64,000 bases of DNA from Lunularia cruciata (GCA_948567375.1 OX419765.1:1-64000), one strand, 5' to 3'. Shown: positions 36,201 through 51,416, counted from the stretch's first letter. Numbers and translations are program-made. Notes: a model not told the origin generated them from the sequence alone.

Positions 36201-36716
36201 GTAGATGAAGAAATGTTAAGAAGACTTTATGTTACTTATGGAGCTAGAAGAGAAAGAGAAAGATCACGTTCAAGTCAAAAAATTAAACAATTTTTTCTTT
36301 GTCGTGGGTATAATAAAGATTTAATTAGTAAATTATCCATTCGTTGGTGGAATCAGTTACCTATAAATGAAAAACAAAATCTTGATACACTAAAACGGAT
36401 TGAACATATTGGTATTCAATTAAAACGTCCTCAAATTTTTACTCCAGTTTATTTATATCAACGGTGGTTAATTGAAAATTCTCCCGAAAAGTTTTTTAGA
36501 TTTGAGTTATTAAGTCATAGAAAAAAATGGCTTAAAGTAAATAGTTTATTATTAAATGATTCGTTTATTTACACAACACTTTTAGAAAGTTATGAATATT
36601 TATTACATTTTTTTATGTCGAATAAAAAATTATTAAATCAAATGACAAAAGTTTTATTAAAAAAAAGCTGGCTTTTTGAAAATGAAATAGAAAACATTAT
36701 TAATGAAACAAAATAA
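30237..36716 (+). CDS. ycf2: Ycf2, giant AAA-type ATPase-like protein
   Basis: 2159 aa, one of the largest plastid proteins, essential where tested. In angiosperms it is part of the FtsH-like import motor at the inner envelope. The N-terminus (MKQKLPKKNFLYKNLDLDEI...) and a hydrophobic segment near residues 78-90 fit the family. The middle is extremely AT-biased (Lys/Asn/Phe/Ile runs). The ATPase region has a Walker A-like GPIETGRS (about residue 1427), where Arg replaces the usual Lys as in other Ycf2 proteins. A Walker B-like IIWIQD follows near 1495. The conserved C-terminus includes FIGKRILWDPVGLFF and RRLYVTYGARRERERS. The frame is open despite many homopolymers. A possible promoter is TTGACG (29990) with TATAAT (30016), spaced 20 nt. 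Confidence 0.96.
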   Translation: MKQKLPKKNFLYKNLDLDEIQKTKNLLNAWTKWSLIRLFFGTFSNKRHLINLFDFQILTSFIFRDLRNSKNKKMFLFNILVFFTLPFFFYSLNQKSIIEKKNFNLLKIQKQNLNEKNNKSVFKSYFNILNKNFDIFLHNFFSLKKEKKLYKNYLLNLNDFYYNKKKENLNLYWWKFLVLEQIVYHWKISEESLSRIKVLLEKKNIDDLKHFFEFYINHKMYENNNWEYYFYSIFSNQLKKNIINTKINKNSIGFEVFYAFCEKLLFEVDFLSKQDYSQIHFNYFDKIYYLNKFCKTIVNKEFLWWNKKIFQNLKYFGESDQKVIKSYFLIKNKGDLYFHNYIEFSTWQLYKNLCLELKQTNSLKSFNTFYKLNNSEFFLRLEDIFSNYLYKFSKYIIYEKKKSKKKITNSFFHKIINKNFDYFFHVNIPLYFDLNNLLFDWITKNFYINNKLFIKSLLINSSLSQLKNFNKILVKKNSNYIITNVFSKQTKKIDHFPKSIYYAFFEILSINEINNHFYSNDFLLNNKKKIIKNFNLKKNKISDNFRLKNLYKTQNYSKKNLSNFSFLLNSTYDIIQQNSSLNKKNNFFLKKTNTLISKVFYLFYFYSYKYQKLNVYFHFISLKKSSKKKNEAFYLYFQNLSTFYKKKWNKNAKYKNQSFILRNKKELLETNFFVLLAKMKYNLQFVQNKKIVNFWNSIKQSNNLVNKCYLQNNNFIKKNLINKNSINWKKVRNKLFIYNIHYKKIIFNKTKMRFFYFSKKVILKTFFMKKQKLNIFKLYFENFQKYQFHFKKLKNLLNFSEIFIKPSNEKLKTNQLCKISNSINNNLVTTFYFTDKEFNVFLIELFASEINNDFLIKFFEKSIYYTIYKDQEILFNSIKNKHLLQTFFEKKQIITFIDFLQNSQLKYNNRFIFHLEKKNSNNFALLYLQLLKILKKNTKNFLSIKKLKPLIKNKNLFIKSKFSNVFFGKNSFIFNELYGFSNFLNLNFFQENKSKFEIFWNDPSFFQNILLKKTDYKELKQKNLQPNLKNIYINSYYKLTFSELLNNLIYTNYKTFEWINQFIFYSNNYKSKKKLEKNYNKTNFNNKKQIKIVKNFKKNKLFQTYSSWFFTLEWWEYNTYIILEIIQEGFFKIKDCFEYVTNKNNKISQKIFKNFWNYNKKFLKTLFFNNSKLKWNLRFFNEVNYKKTPLFNFIWSNSFLINNYNNLHWAIFSLITFILLSYQQFFSILIGSDFIHLWKNFEIIQYLTDPSRGLYFTKLMRRNKAQFNKTENFLIYFLQNLVHYITNIKFYLLTKKNLKKWLNNHKSLDLSRRKRKLLVQSLITHNKITEYGLELYSNQPFFNSYFGYQITNQQGLLYFQYLAEFFEKNLMNTPLNLVNKWIIFAFWQKIFSSQTLWQTQNFNLGFQNIPVPLQFGLSYSKGILLIGPIETGRSYLIKNLAAESYVPLLKISINKLLYNKPDVITESWMNILIESLRRLNLTLDFAKKMSPCIIWIQDIHQLNVNRLTQNVESDPTFLLGILLKYFQTEFVKTKKKNHIIVIGSTHLPKKVDPALISPNRLEKIINIRLFNISQRKKQFPIFLKKKNFQLKKNMFFLNEFGLRTMGYNLRDLATLTNEVLLISITKNKSFVDTQILKLAFHRQIFGLTYTNNKLNLKKIFKILIYKIGKTIIQNILIKSCSVNFLNIGNVLWKKNFYYLSKWYLEPSIDESIIKELTILTHVLGCLAGTAARDSLFLLEQKDENSLPIDKLIENDFTLAFSILESFFSEFPWLEICKNHFVNYKENKIRDFPTKNSLNIMQNGIFAIANKKFIYTQNDLQNKSSMSQQINFNKKKNYEFKNTSWSPRFWRLSFFRSHLFDWIKRPNDFEFSYQFEFSKKKELIFSTNLQKKNNYEQFIEKKKKEQLLYERILPRIRRRNVQELESQFEEILLEEQFEILGFFQLSTQYPMEYQLYNKPRLFIGKRILWDPVGLFFQSRHFVFSRREFFVDEEMLRRLYVTYGARRERERSRSSQKIKQFFLCRGYNKDLISKLSIRWWNQLPINEKQNLDTLKRIEHIGIQLKRPQIFTPVYLYQRWLIENSPEKFFRFELLSHRKKWLKVNSLLLNDSFIYTTLLESYEYLLHFFMSNKKLLNQMTKVLLKKSWLFENEIENIINETK

Positions 36717-36728
36717 AAAAACAAAAAA

Positions 36729-36795
36729 ATTGTAAAAATGAATATCAATTCTAAAAAAAATGTTTTTTTTTAGAATTGATATTCATTTTTACAAT
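36729..36795 (+). terminator. perfect stem-loop 3' of ycf2
   Basis: Arms of 32 bases (ATTGTAAAAATGAATATCAA... and its complement) with a 2-nt loop. It lies between convergent ycf2 (+) and trnD (-). Confidence 0.65.
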
Positions 36796-36839
36796 AAAAA
36801 ATTCACTTAATAATTTGAATAATTTTTTCTTTTTAGAGT

Positions 36840-36913
36840 CGGGATTGACGGGGCTCGAACCCGCAACTTCCGTCTTGACAGGGCGGTACTCTAACCAATT
36901 GAACTACAATCCC
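36840..36913 (-). tRNA. trnD-GUC: tRNA-Asp(GUC)
   Basis: A 74-nt cloverleaf. Acceptor GGGATTG/CAATCCC, discriminator G, anticodon GTC in CCTGTCAAGAC. Last of the trnE-trnY-trnD cluster. Confidence 0.96.
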
Positions 36914-37049
36914 ATTAAATAAAGAAAAATTTGTTAAATTGAAAGTTAAAATAACTATTTATATATAATAACTGTTATTACATTGTAATAAAAATAAAAA
37001 ATTGTTTATTTTTTTAGTTGATATTTTTTTTATTTTTAATAGTTAATTT

Positions 37050-37131
37050 TGGGTCGAGCTGGATTTGAACCAGCGTAGGCATTGCCAGCGGATTTACAGT
37101 CCGTCCCCATTAACCACTCGAGCATCGACCC
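37050..37131 (-). tRNA. trnY-GUA: tRNA-Tyr(GUA)
   Basis: An 82-nt class II cloverleaf. Acceptor GGGTCGA/TCGACCC, discriminator A, anticodon GTA in GACTGTAAATCC. Confidence 0.96.
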
Positions 37132-37203
37132 AGATAGAAATTTTTTTTTCTACCTGAAAAAAAGTGCAAAATATTTATTAATTAGTTAAAGGATTTTTTT
37201 TAT

Positions 37204-37276
37204 TACCCCCAGGGGAAGTCGAATCCCCGTCGCCTCCTTGAAAGAGAGGTGTCCTAGGCCACTAGACGATGGGGGC
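37204..37276 (-). tRNA. trnE-UUC: tRNA-Glu(UUC)
   Basis: A 73-nt cloverleaf. Acceptor GCCCCCA/TGGGGGT, discriminator A, anticodon TTC in CTTTCAAGG. It also supplies glutamyl-tRNA for tetrapyrrole synthesis. First gene of the trnE-Y-D cluster. Confidence 0.96.
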
Positions 37277-37292
37277 GTTATCCCTTAACCTT

Positions 37293-37321
37293 ATCTTACT
37301 CAATATATGATTTACTGTCAA
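37293..37321 (-). promoter_or_regulatory. promoter of the trnE-trnY-trnD cluster
   Basis: On the minus strand: perfect TTGACA (37316-37321), a 17-nt spacer, TAAGAT (37293-37298), 17 nt before trnE. Confidence 0.65.
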
Positions 37322-37471
37322 TAGTTTTTTTATATTAAAGTTTAAAAAAATAAAAATGAATATTTAATTAAAAACGCAATTATTTTTTATATTTATATAA
37401 ATAGATATAAATTCAATAAAAAGTATTTGTACAAATACTGATCAAAGAGTTTGAAAATAGGAACAATTCAT

Positions 37472-38590
37472 ATGAGTATTTTAATTTATAAAGTATCGAA
37501 ATCATTACGTAATTTAAAAATTTTAGATCGAATTAGTTTATATGTACCTAAATATTCTTTAATAGCCCTTTTAGGTCCTTCTGGTTCTGGAAAATCTAGT
37601 TTATTACGAATTATTGCAGGTCTTGACGACTGTGATTATGGAAACATATGGTTACATGGTATAGATATGACCAATGTTTCTACACAATATAGAAGAATGA
37701 GTTTTGTTTTTCAACATTATGCACTTTTTAAACACATGACTGTTTATGAAAATATTTCTTTTGGACTTCGATTAAGAGGATTTTCTTCTCAAAAAATAAC
37801 AAATAAAGTTAATGATTTATTAAATTGTTTACGAATTGCAGATATTTCTTTTGAATATCCCTCGCAACTTTCAGGAGGGCAAAAACAGCGTGTCGCTCTT
37901 GCAAGAAGTTTAGCAATTCAACCAGATTTTCTTTTGTTAGATGAACCTTTTGGTGCGCTAGATGGAGAATTACGAAGACATTTAAGTAAATGGTTAAAAC
38001 GTTATTTACAAGATAATAAAATTACAACAATTATGGTTACTCATGACCAAAAAGAAGCAATTTCAATGGCTGATGAAATAGTTATTTTAAAAGAAGGTCG
38101 TCTTTTACAACAAGGAAAACCTAAAAACTTGTATGATCAACCCATTAATTTTTTTGTTGGTATTTTTTTAGGATTACTTATAGAAATACCAAAATTAAAC
38201 GAATCAATTACTTTAAAAAATATACCATCAAAAACTCCAAAAAATTTAAAAAAATTTGCATTTGATCCAATATGGGTCAAAATATTTGCTAATCGATCAA
38301 TAAACAAATATCGATTTTTTTTAAGACCTTATGAATTTTGTATAAAATCTAAAATTGATGTAGAAGCGACGCCAGTTCAAATTAAAACAATAATTTACAA
38401 AAGAACTTTTGTTCAATTGGATCTTTTTGTAACTTCTTTTTTATGGAATTTAACAATTCCAATAGGTTATCAATCTTTTCGAAATTTACATATTAAATCT
38501 TTTTTACAAACACTTTATATAAAACCTCGCCTTCAAGTTTTTTTACGAGCGTATCCTATAATTACAAATCTAAAAAATATTAATAACTAG
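37472..38590 (+). CDS. cysA: sulfate/thiosulfate ABC transporter ATP-binding protein (CysA/MbpX)
   Basis: ATPase of a CysA-type sulfate importer of the plastid envelope. The start chosen is [15 protein letters not shown] at 37472 (372 aa); a TTG at 37451 is also in frame. Walker [10 protein letters not shown] is at about residues 35-43. Q-loop [12 protein letters not shown] is near 79-90, signature [14 protein letters not shown] near 133-146, Walker [13 protein letters not shown] near 153-164, and switch histidine VTHDQKEA near 197. A C-terminal regulatory-like domain of about 130 residues follows. All catalytic motifs are intact, so it looks functional. Its permease partner (CysT) is not in the window. 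Kept in Marchantia-type liverworts and hornworts, lost in most other land plants. Confidence 0.95.
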   Translation: MSILIYKVSKSLRNLKILDRISLYVPKYSLIALLGPSGSGKSSLLRIIAGLDDCDYGNIWLHGIDMTNVSTQYRRMSFVFQHYALFKHMTVYENISFGLRLRGFSSQKITNKVNDLLNCLRIADISFEYPSQLSGGQKQRVALARSLAIQPDFLLLDEPFGALDGELRRHLSKWLKRYLQDNKITTIMVTHDQKEAISMADEIVILKEGRLLQQGKPKNLYDQPINFFVGIFLGLLIEIPKLNESITLKNIPSKTPKNLKKFAFDPIWVKIFANRSINKYRFFLRPYEFCIKSKIDVEATPVQIKTIIYKRTFVQLDLFVTSFLWNLTIPIGYQSFRNLHIKSFLQTLYIKPRLQVFLRAYPIITNLKNINN

Positions 38591-38696
38591 TTTGTAATTT
38601 ATTTCAATTTTTTTTTTTACAAAATAAAAAACATATATATATAATTTTGTATAGTTACTAAAAAATAAAAAAACAACAAATTTTATAATATATTAT

Positions 38697-38735
38697 TATT
38701 GTCAACTTAATAAAAAAATTAAGTTGACAATTTTG
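38697..38735. terminator. stem-loop between cysA and trnT
   Basis: A 12-bp or longer stem (ATTGTCAACTTA and complement). The right arm contains TTGACA at 38724-38729, followed 19 nt later by TATATT (38749-38754), so the cysA 3' stem-loop may overlap a trnT promoter. Confidence 0.45.
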
Positions 38736-38785
38736 TTATTATATATTCTATATTATTTATAGAACTAAAAAATAGTTTTTTTATT

Positions 38786-38857
38786 GCCCTTTTAACTCAG
38801 TGGTAGAGTAATGCCATGGTAAGGCATAAGTCATCGGTTCAAATCCGATAAAGGGCT
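38786..38857 (+). tRNA. trnT-GGU: tRNA-Thr(GGU)
   Basis: A 72-nt cloverleaf. Acceptor GCCCTTT/AAAGGGC, discriminator T, anticodon GGT in CATGGTAAGG. Confidence 0.95.
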
Positions 38858-41728
<2,871 letters not shown>

Positions 41729-41730
<2 letters not shown>

Positions 41731-41824
41731 ATAACTAAATATTCATAAAAACAAGTAAAAAAAACATATTTATATATAAATATGTTTTTTTACTTGTTTT
41801 TTTTTTATGAATATTTAGTTATTT
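41729..41824 (+). terminator. very long stem-loop 3' of psbC
   Basis: Nearly perfect arms of about 45 bases (AAATAACTAAATATTCATAA... and its complement), centred on an ATATATAT core, beginning at the psbC stop codon. Confidence 0.65.
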
Positions 41825-41844
41825 ATTTTGAAATAAAAAAAAAA

Positions 41845-41932
41845 AGGAGAGAGAGGGATTTGAACCCTCGATAATCTTAATAACTATATCGGTTTTCAAG
41901 ACCGACGCCATAAACCACTCGGCCATCTCTCC
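41845..41932 (-). tRNA. trnS-UGA: tRNA-Ser(UGA)
   Basis: An 88-nt class II cloverleaf. Acceptor GGAGAGA/TCTCTCC, anticodon TGA in TCTTGAAAACC, T-loop GGTTCAAATCC. On the strand opposite psbC and psbZ. Confidence 0.95.
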
Positions 41933-42093
41933 TACGGTAATCGTTTTAAATTTTAGAATTTTTTTTTTCATTTTTCAATATATTCTATATAAATAAACTA
42001 TTTGAAATTTTAAGTAATTTTTTGATAATTTTACAAAGACAGGATTTAATGGTATAAATTTTATATTTATTAAAAACTTGGAGAATAACAACC

Positions 42094-42282
42094 ATGACTA
42101 TAGCTTTCCAATTGGCTGTGTTTGCACTAATTGCTATTTCATTTCTCCTAGTAATTGGTGTACCAGTCGTATTAGCTTCTCCTGAAGGTTGGTCAAGTAA
42201 CAAAAATGTTGTTTTTTCAGGTGCTTCATTATGGATTGGATTAGTTTTTTTAGTAGGTATTCTTAATTCATTTATATCTTAA
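42094..42282 (+). CDS. psbZ: photosystem II protein Z (Ycf9)
   Basis: A 62-aa, two-helix PSII core protein ([20 protein letters not shown], then [20 protein letters not shown]), full length. It stabilises PSII-antenna supercomplexes. GGAGAA lies 11 nt before ATG. Confidence 0.97.
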   Translation: MTIAFQLAVFALIAISFLLVIGVPVVLASPEGWSSNKNVVFSGASLWIGLVFLVGILNSFIS

Positions 42283-42312
42283 CTTTTCATAATAATTTTT
42301 TATTTATGATTT

Positions 42313-42400
42313 TAAATCCTCCTTGGTTTACATTATATTATAAATTCCAAATGCACTTGAAACAAGTGCTTTAGAAAAAAAATGTTTCCAAGGAGGTTTA
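42313..42400 (+). terminator. imperfect stem-loop 3' of psbZ
   Basis: Outer arms TAAATCCTCCTTGG and CCAAGGAGGTTTA (one bulge) enclose a second palindrome (GCACTTGAAACAAGTGC). Confidence 0.5.
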
Positions 42401-42491
42401 ATAAAAAAAAATTCTAAAAAATTATATACAAAATTACATAAACATATATATAATAATAATACATATATATATATATATAGCATATATATAT

Positions 42492-42562
42492 GCGGGTATA
42501 GTTTAATGGTAAAATTCCTCCTTGCCAAGGAGAATATGCGGGTTCGATTCCCGCTACCCGCC
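42492..42562 (+). tRNA. trnG-GCC: tRNA-Gly(GCC)
   Basis: A 71-nt cloverleaf. Acceptor GCGGGTA/TACCCGC, anticodon GCC in CTTGCCAAGG. Intronless, unlike trnG-UCC. It is preceded by an alternating TA run at about 42460-42491. Confidence 0.95.
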
Positions 42563-42604
42563 AACTAAAAAAAAAACAACGAAATTATATCATTTACTTT
42601 TATT

Positions 42605-42678
42605 TGGCGGAGACAGGATTCGAACCTATGACCTCAAGGTTATGAGCCTTGCGAGCTACCAGACTGCTCTACTCCGCG
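42605..42678 (-). tRNA. trnfM-CAU: initiator tRNA-fMet(CAU)
   Basis: A 74-nt cloverleaf on the minus strand. The acceptor begins CGCGGAG with a mismatched first pair (C1 and C72), the initiator hallmark. Anticodon CAT in GCTCATAACC. Confidence 0.95.
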
Positions 42679-42729
42679 TTATAAGTGATAAAACAGTATA
42701 CCTTATCAAAAATGAGTTAAGCAAGATAT

Positions 42730-42776
42730 TTTTTTGTAACCCCCCCTTCTAAAAAAAAAGGGGGGGTTACAAAAAA
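42730..42776 (-). terminator. G/C-tract stem-loop 3' of rps14
   Basis: TTTGTAACCCCCCCTT pairs with AAGGGGGGGTTACAAA, a rare seven-C/seven-G stem in very AT-rich DNA. It ends in a T run on the minus strand and starts 4 nt beyond the rps14 stop. A likely terminator of the psaA-psaB-rps14 operon. Confidence 0.7.
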
Positions 42777-42779
42777 CTT

Positions 42780-43082
42780 TTACCAACTAGATTTGGTTAC
42801 TCCAGGCAATAAACATGCATGAGCCATTTCACGAAGTAAATGTCTAGATAAACCAAAATCTCGATAATTTGCTTTAGGTCTTCCAGTCAAAAAACAACGA
42901 TGATGGAGACGCGTCGGAGCACTATTCCGTGGTAAAGATTGTAATTTTTTTTGAAACTCCCACTTTTCATCTAATGATGAAGTTTCTGTAATCTTTTTTT
43001 TTAAAGAATTACGTAGAATTTTGTATCTTTTTTCTAAATTTTGTCTTTTTTTTTCTCTTTGAATAAGACTTTTTTTTGCCAT
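42780..43082 (-). CDS. rps14: 30S ribosomal protein S14
   Basis: A 100-aa S14 ([20 protein letters not shown]...) with the conserved [20 protein letters not shown] block and C-terminal [17 protein letters not shown]. Downstream of psaB on the same strand. Confidence 0.97.
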   Translation of the reverse strand: MAKKSLIQREKKRQNLEKRYKILRNSLKKKITETSSLDEKWEFQKKLQSLPRNSAPTRLHHRCFLTGRPKANYRDFGLSRHLLREMAHACLLPGVTKSSW

Positions 43083-43171
43083 AATAATTTAATTAATAAA
43101 ATTTTCTTTTTAGTTAAATTTGTAAAAAAATAATATTTTTATAAAAAATTGAATTTAATAACAAATATTAC

Positions 43172-47706
<4,535 letters not shown>

Positions 47707-47872
47707 TTAGTAAACTTCTGAGAGATACATATTTTAATAACTTTTGAATCTCTTTCTCAGTTTAAAACTGGAACAACTATTATACAGAAATTACCTAGGC
47801 AGGTCTTCAAATTTATTATGACACAATTTTAAGGTGCTTAATGGACCATAATTTTTATAATTTAATAAAGTA

Positions 47873-47954
47873 TTATTATTTTATTTTTTCATTTAATTGT
47901 ATTAATAATAAAAACTTTATTATTAATACAATTAAATGAAAAAATAAAATAATA
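47873..47954 (-). terminator. long stem-loop 3' of ycf3
   Basis: Perfect or nearly perfect arms of about 38 bases (TTTCATTTAATTGTATTAAT... and its complement) end exactly where the ycf3 stop codon begins. Confidence 0.6.
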
Positions 47955-49028
47955 TTAAAAACGTCCTGTCATTTTTAACCAATTATGCGCTTCAATATAA
48001 TTACTTGGAGCAAGTAATATAGCTTGTTTCCAATAATCAGCAGCTTGATCAAACCAAGTTTCCGAAGCTTCTGGATCTCCTTGTTGAATTGCTTGTTCTC
48101 CTCGATAATGACAAATTACAGCCATATTATTAAAAGCTTGTGGCAAAGATGGATTTCTTTCTAATGCTTGAAAATAATATTCTAAAGCTTTAGCATGTTC
48201 TCCATTACTTGTATGAATAAGACCTATATTATATAGTATATAACTTCGATCATAAGGGTCAATTTCTAAGCGCATAGCTTCATAATAATTTTGCAAAGCT
48301 TCCGCATATTCTCCTTCAGATTGAGCTGACATTCGTTACGGTTGTAAATAAAAAAAAAAAAAACTCCGTTTCAAAACCGTACGTGAAATTTAAATTTCAT
48401 ACGGCTCCTCTATATAGTTTAAATATATAAAAAATTATAAAAAAAAATAGGATTTTTTTAGTAATCAAAATTTGAAACTATATGGGTTAGTGTTTTTATA
48501 AAAAATATCTAACCATCCTTTTTTGTAAAATGTTTTTACAATTTCTTTGTTCTTACTACTTTGTATTCTAAAAGGTTTAGCGCTTTTGACAATCTCCGAT
48601 GGTTTTATAGATACCCAAAATACAAACGAGATGGAAGTTTGTTTTCTCAACCATAAAAAAAAAATAACGAAGCTTTTGTATTGTCAATTTCTACATGTAA
48701 GGCTTTCCCATTACGTATACTTATAAAAAAAAATTTTTTATATATAAGTTTAACCTTGTGCTTAATACTATAAATTAGCATTTAAGGCTACATTAATCGA
48801 GGGTATACGACAGAAGGCATTATAAAAAACCTTCACTAAGCATAAGTATTTATTAAAAAATTATTTATTCCACATCGTTTCTTGGGTTTAAATTCAAATC
48901 ACACCATCTCTATAATAGGTAAATGCTTCTTTTTCTCTTTGAGTTGTTGGAATTATTTGTAATAAAATATCAGCAACAATTGTAAAAGTTTTATCAATAA
49001 AGTTATCATTTTTTTGAGATCTAGGCAT
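47955..49028 (-). CDS. ycf3: photosystem I assembly factor Ycf3 (Pafl), one intron
   Basis: A TPR protein that chaperones PSI assembly on the thylakoid. Exon 1 is 48905-49028 (124 nt; [20 protein letters not shown]...). Exon 2 is 47955-48334 (380 nt; [20 protein letters not shown]...). Joined they give 167 aa. TPR-like helices are seen in [22 protein letters not shown] and WKQAILLAP. The second intron found in seed-plant ycf3 is absent, because the coding sequence is continuous across that site. Confidence 0.95.
48335..48904 (-). other. group II intron in ycf3
   Basis: A 570-nt intron. On the minus strand it starts GTGTG (48904 downwards) and ends CCGTAAC. Domain V is at about 48370-48412. 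A 61-codon frame inside (48465-48650, minus) has no family features. Confidence 0.88.
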
Positions 49029-49190
49029 AATTAGTTATAAAGTTATCAAATAATATTATTTTCTTTTTTTGAAAATAAATCCATAAAAAATTTACATACG
49101 TATATGTAAAAGCTTTTTATTGAAATCTATTTTTGTTTTTAATTCAAGTAATTTTATAAAAAATAAAAAAAATATATATATTTAATAAAT

Positions 49191-49219
49191 TTACTTAAAA
49201 TAAAAAATATGGCTATAAT
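49191..49219 (+). promoter_or_regulatory. promoter-like pair before trnS-GGA
   Basis: TTACTT (49191-49196), a 17-nt spacer, TATAAT (49214-49219), 39 nt before the tRNA. The -35 box is weak. Confidence 0.4.
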
Positions 49220-49258
49220 ATATAGTTTTTAGATTACAATATCTAAAAATTCATCTTT

Positions 49259-49346
49259 GGAAAGATGGTTGAGTGGTTTAAGGCGTAGCATTGGAAATGC
49301 TATGTAGGCTTTTAGTCTACCGAGGGTTCGAATCCCTTTCTTTCCG
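49259..49346 (+). tRNA. trnS-GGA: tRNA-Ser(GGA)
   Basis: An 88-nt class II cloverleaf. Acceptor GGAAAGA/TCTTTCC, discriminator G, anticodon GGA in CATTGGAAATG. The variable arm is TAGGCTTTTAGTCTA. Confidence 0.96.
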
Positions 49347-49805
49347 AGTTCAAATTTGATGTATTTTTATATTAGAAACAAAAAAAAGTTGAACGATTTT
49401 TTTACTTTTTTATACAAAAATAAAAAAAATTTATGACAATAACTTATTTTTTTTATTAAATATTCAAAATATAAATATTATATTTTTTTGTATATTTTGA
49501 TTATAAAAAAAATATGTTTTAATTTTATTGTATTAAATAAAATTTGAAAATTAGTTTTATAAATAGAATATTTTATATAATCCATTAATTTTATTAAAAC
49601 TTTTTGAAATTACCAAACATTTTGATTTTTCATATGTAAATTTTTTTCTAAAAAAGTTATAAAAAAAAGAAATTTACAAAATATTTAGGAGTTAATGTCA
49701 ATAAAAAATTTTCTATTAAAAAGTTTTAATATTAAATTTAAGCATTTTTTATAAAAAAATAATGAAATTTAATATTAGAACTTTTTAATAGTTTGATAGG
49801 TTGTT
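49347..49805. other. trnS-GGA to rps4 spacer with rps4 3' stem-loop
   Basis: A 459-nt AT-rich spacer. At 49713-49791 there are arms of about 26 bases (CTATTAAAAAGTTTTAATAT.../...ATATTAGAACTTTTTAATAG, with one mismatch) that probably end the rps4 transcript. No gene seen. Confidence 0.55.
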
Positions 49806-50414
49806 TTAAACTTGACGAGAATAATATTCTACAACTAACAACTCATTTATTTTTAAGTAAATCCATTCACGATCAATAATTTGATTAATTAATCCTTGAA
49901 ATTGTATTAAATCAAAACTTAAATGATTTGGTATTTTTTGTTTTTGAAAAGAAGTTAAATTTTTTGTAATTATTGATTGAGATTTTTGTCTATTTTTTAT
50001 AGTAATAACATCTTTAGGTTTACAATTATAACTTGGTATATCAACTGTATTATCATTTATTAAAATATGTCGATGATTAACTAATTGTCTTGCTCCTGGA
50101 ATGGTCGGAGCCATACCCAAACGAAAAATAATATTATCTAAACGCATTTCTAATAATTGTAATAATACTTGACCTGTTGAACCTTTAGCTTTTCGAGCAA
50201 TACGTACATATTTTAATAACTGTCTTTCCGTTAATCCATAATGAAAACGTAATTTTTGTTTTTCTTCTAAACGAATACGATACTGAGAAACTTTTTTATT
50301 AGATGTTGATTGATTAATATAGCCAGATTTTGATTTAAGTGTTTTATTAGTTAAACCTGGTAAAGCCCCCAGACGACGTATTATTTTTACACGCGGTCCT
50401 CGATAACGGGACAT
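49806..50414 (-). CDS. rps4: 30S ribosomal protein S4
   Basis: A 202-aa S4 ([20 protein letters not shown]...). The S4 RNA-binding domain is visible as [20 protein letters not shown] then [16 protein letters not shown] site precedes the start. Transcribed towards trnS-GGA, with trnT-UGU upstream on the same strand. Confidence 0.97.
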   Translation of the reverse strand: MSRYRGPRVKIIRRLGALPGLTNKTLKSKSGYINQSTSNKKVSQYRIRLEEKQKLRFHYGLTERQLLKYVRIARKAKGSTGQVLLQLLEMRLDNIIFRLGMAPTIPGARQLVNHRHILINDNTVDIPSYNCKPKDVITIKNRQKSQSIITKNLTSFQKQKIPNHLSFDLIQFQGLINQIIDREWIYLKINELLVVEYYSRQV

Positions 50415-50616
50415 AATAACTCCTTGATATTACAAAAATGGTAAAAAATAATATAAAATATTAAACATATAAAAATTCAAAAATTTTGAAAAATTTTTTT
50501 TCATTCAATAATGACTTTTTTTTCATAGTTAAAAAAACTATAACATAATAAAGTAAACAAACAAATAAAAAAAGAAAAAAAATAATATTATTTTTTTTTC
50601 TTTTTTTATTTGAAAA

Positions 50617-50689
50617 AGCCCGCTATCGGAGTCGAACCGATGACCATCGCATTACAAGTGCGGTGCTCTGACCTCTGAGCTAAACAGGC
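50617..50689 (-). tRNA. trnT-UGU: tRNA-Thr(UGU)
   Basis: A 73-nt cloverleaf. Acceptor GCCTGTT/AGCGGGC with two G-U pairs, anticodon TGT in CTTGTAATG. Confidence 0.94.
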
Positions 50690-50844
50690 CAAACTATTTT
50701 ATTTTTTTATTATTAATATAATAATTGAAATAAAAAAGTGTTTATAACTGAAAAAAACTTTTTAATAATATTAAAATATTATATCTAATATTTTTGAAAA
50801 AAGCAATAAATTTTTATTATTATTTTTTATTTTTTTTTTAAGTA

Positions 50845-50873
50845 TTGCATCAAAAAGAAAAAAAAACTATAAT
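50845..50873 (+). promoter_or_regulatory. promoter of trnL-UAA
   Basis: TTGCAT (50845-50850), a 17-nt spacer, perfect TATAAT (50868-50873), 40 nt before trnL. Confidence 0.6.
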
Positions 50874-50912
50874 TAATTTGTATATAGTAAAAAAAAAGAA
50901 ATTTTTTAACAG

Positions 50913-51303
50913 GGGGGTATGGCGAAATTGGTAGACGCTGCGGACTTAATTTAATTGAGCTTTAGTTGAGAAATCTACTAAATGATTGTTTTCAAATTCA
51001 GGGAAACCTAGGATGCAAAAAAAGATTAGGTAATCCTGAGCCAAATTTTGTTTAAAAAAACAAAATAGGTGCAGAGACTCAAAGAAAACTATCCTAACGA
51101 AATTTTTATAAAAATGAAAAAATGATTAAAAATTTGACTTATACATTAGTTATTTTTTTGTTATTGGATAACACTAATAAACATAGGCGAGGATAAAGAT
51201 AGAGTCCGTTTTTACAAGTTAATCTTAACAACAATGCAAATTGAAGTAAAACGAAAATCCGTTGGCTTTAAAGACCGTGAGGGTTCAAGTCCCTCTACCC
51301 CCA
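50913..51303 (+). tRNA. trnL-UAA: tRNA-Leu(UAA), split by a group I intron
   Basis: The 5' exon is 50913-50947 (35 nt). The 3' exon is 51254-51303 (50 nt). The intron splits the anticodon U^AA. Acceptor GGGGGTA/TACCCCC, discriminator A. Both exon sizes are the standard ones. Confidence 0.95.
50948..51253 (+). other. group I intron in trnL-UAA
   Basis: A 306-nt intron that follows a T and ends in G. Group I core segments are visible: P-like AGGGAAACCTAGGATGC, R-like GGTAATCCTGAGCC, and S-like ACTCAAAGAAAACTATCC. Inherited from cyanobacteria and found throughout land plants. Confidence 0.92.
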
Positions 51304-51328
51304 ACTTTACTTTTTGATGAAAAAAAAG

Positions 51329-51358
51329 TTGACACGTTTTTTATATTTATGCTAAAAT
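51329..51358 (+). promoter_or_regulatory. promoter of trnF
   Basis: Perfect TTGACA (51329-51334), an 18-nt spacer, TAAAAT (51353-51358), 17 nt before trnF. Confidence 0.6.
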
Positions 51359-51374
51359 AACATAAATATAAATT

Positions 51375-51380
51375 GCCGGA

Positions 51381-51416
<36 letters not shown>

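Noticed and set aside
42328-42752. Open frames over trnG-GCC and trnfM
   Set aside because: They translate tRNA genes and their flanks; no protein homology.
48465-48650. 61-codon open frame on the minus strand inside the ycf3 intron
   Set aside because: Lies in a group II intron with no maturase or endonuclease motif; too short and no start signal.
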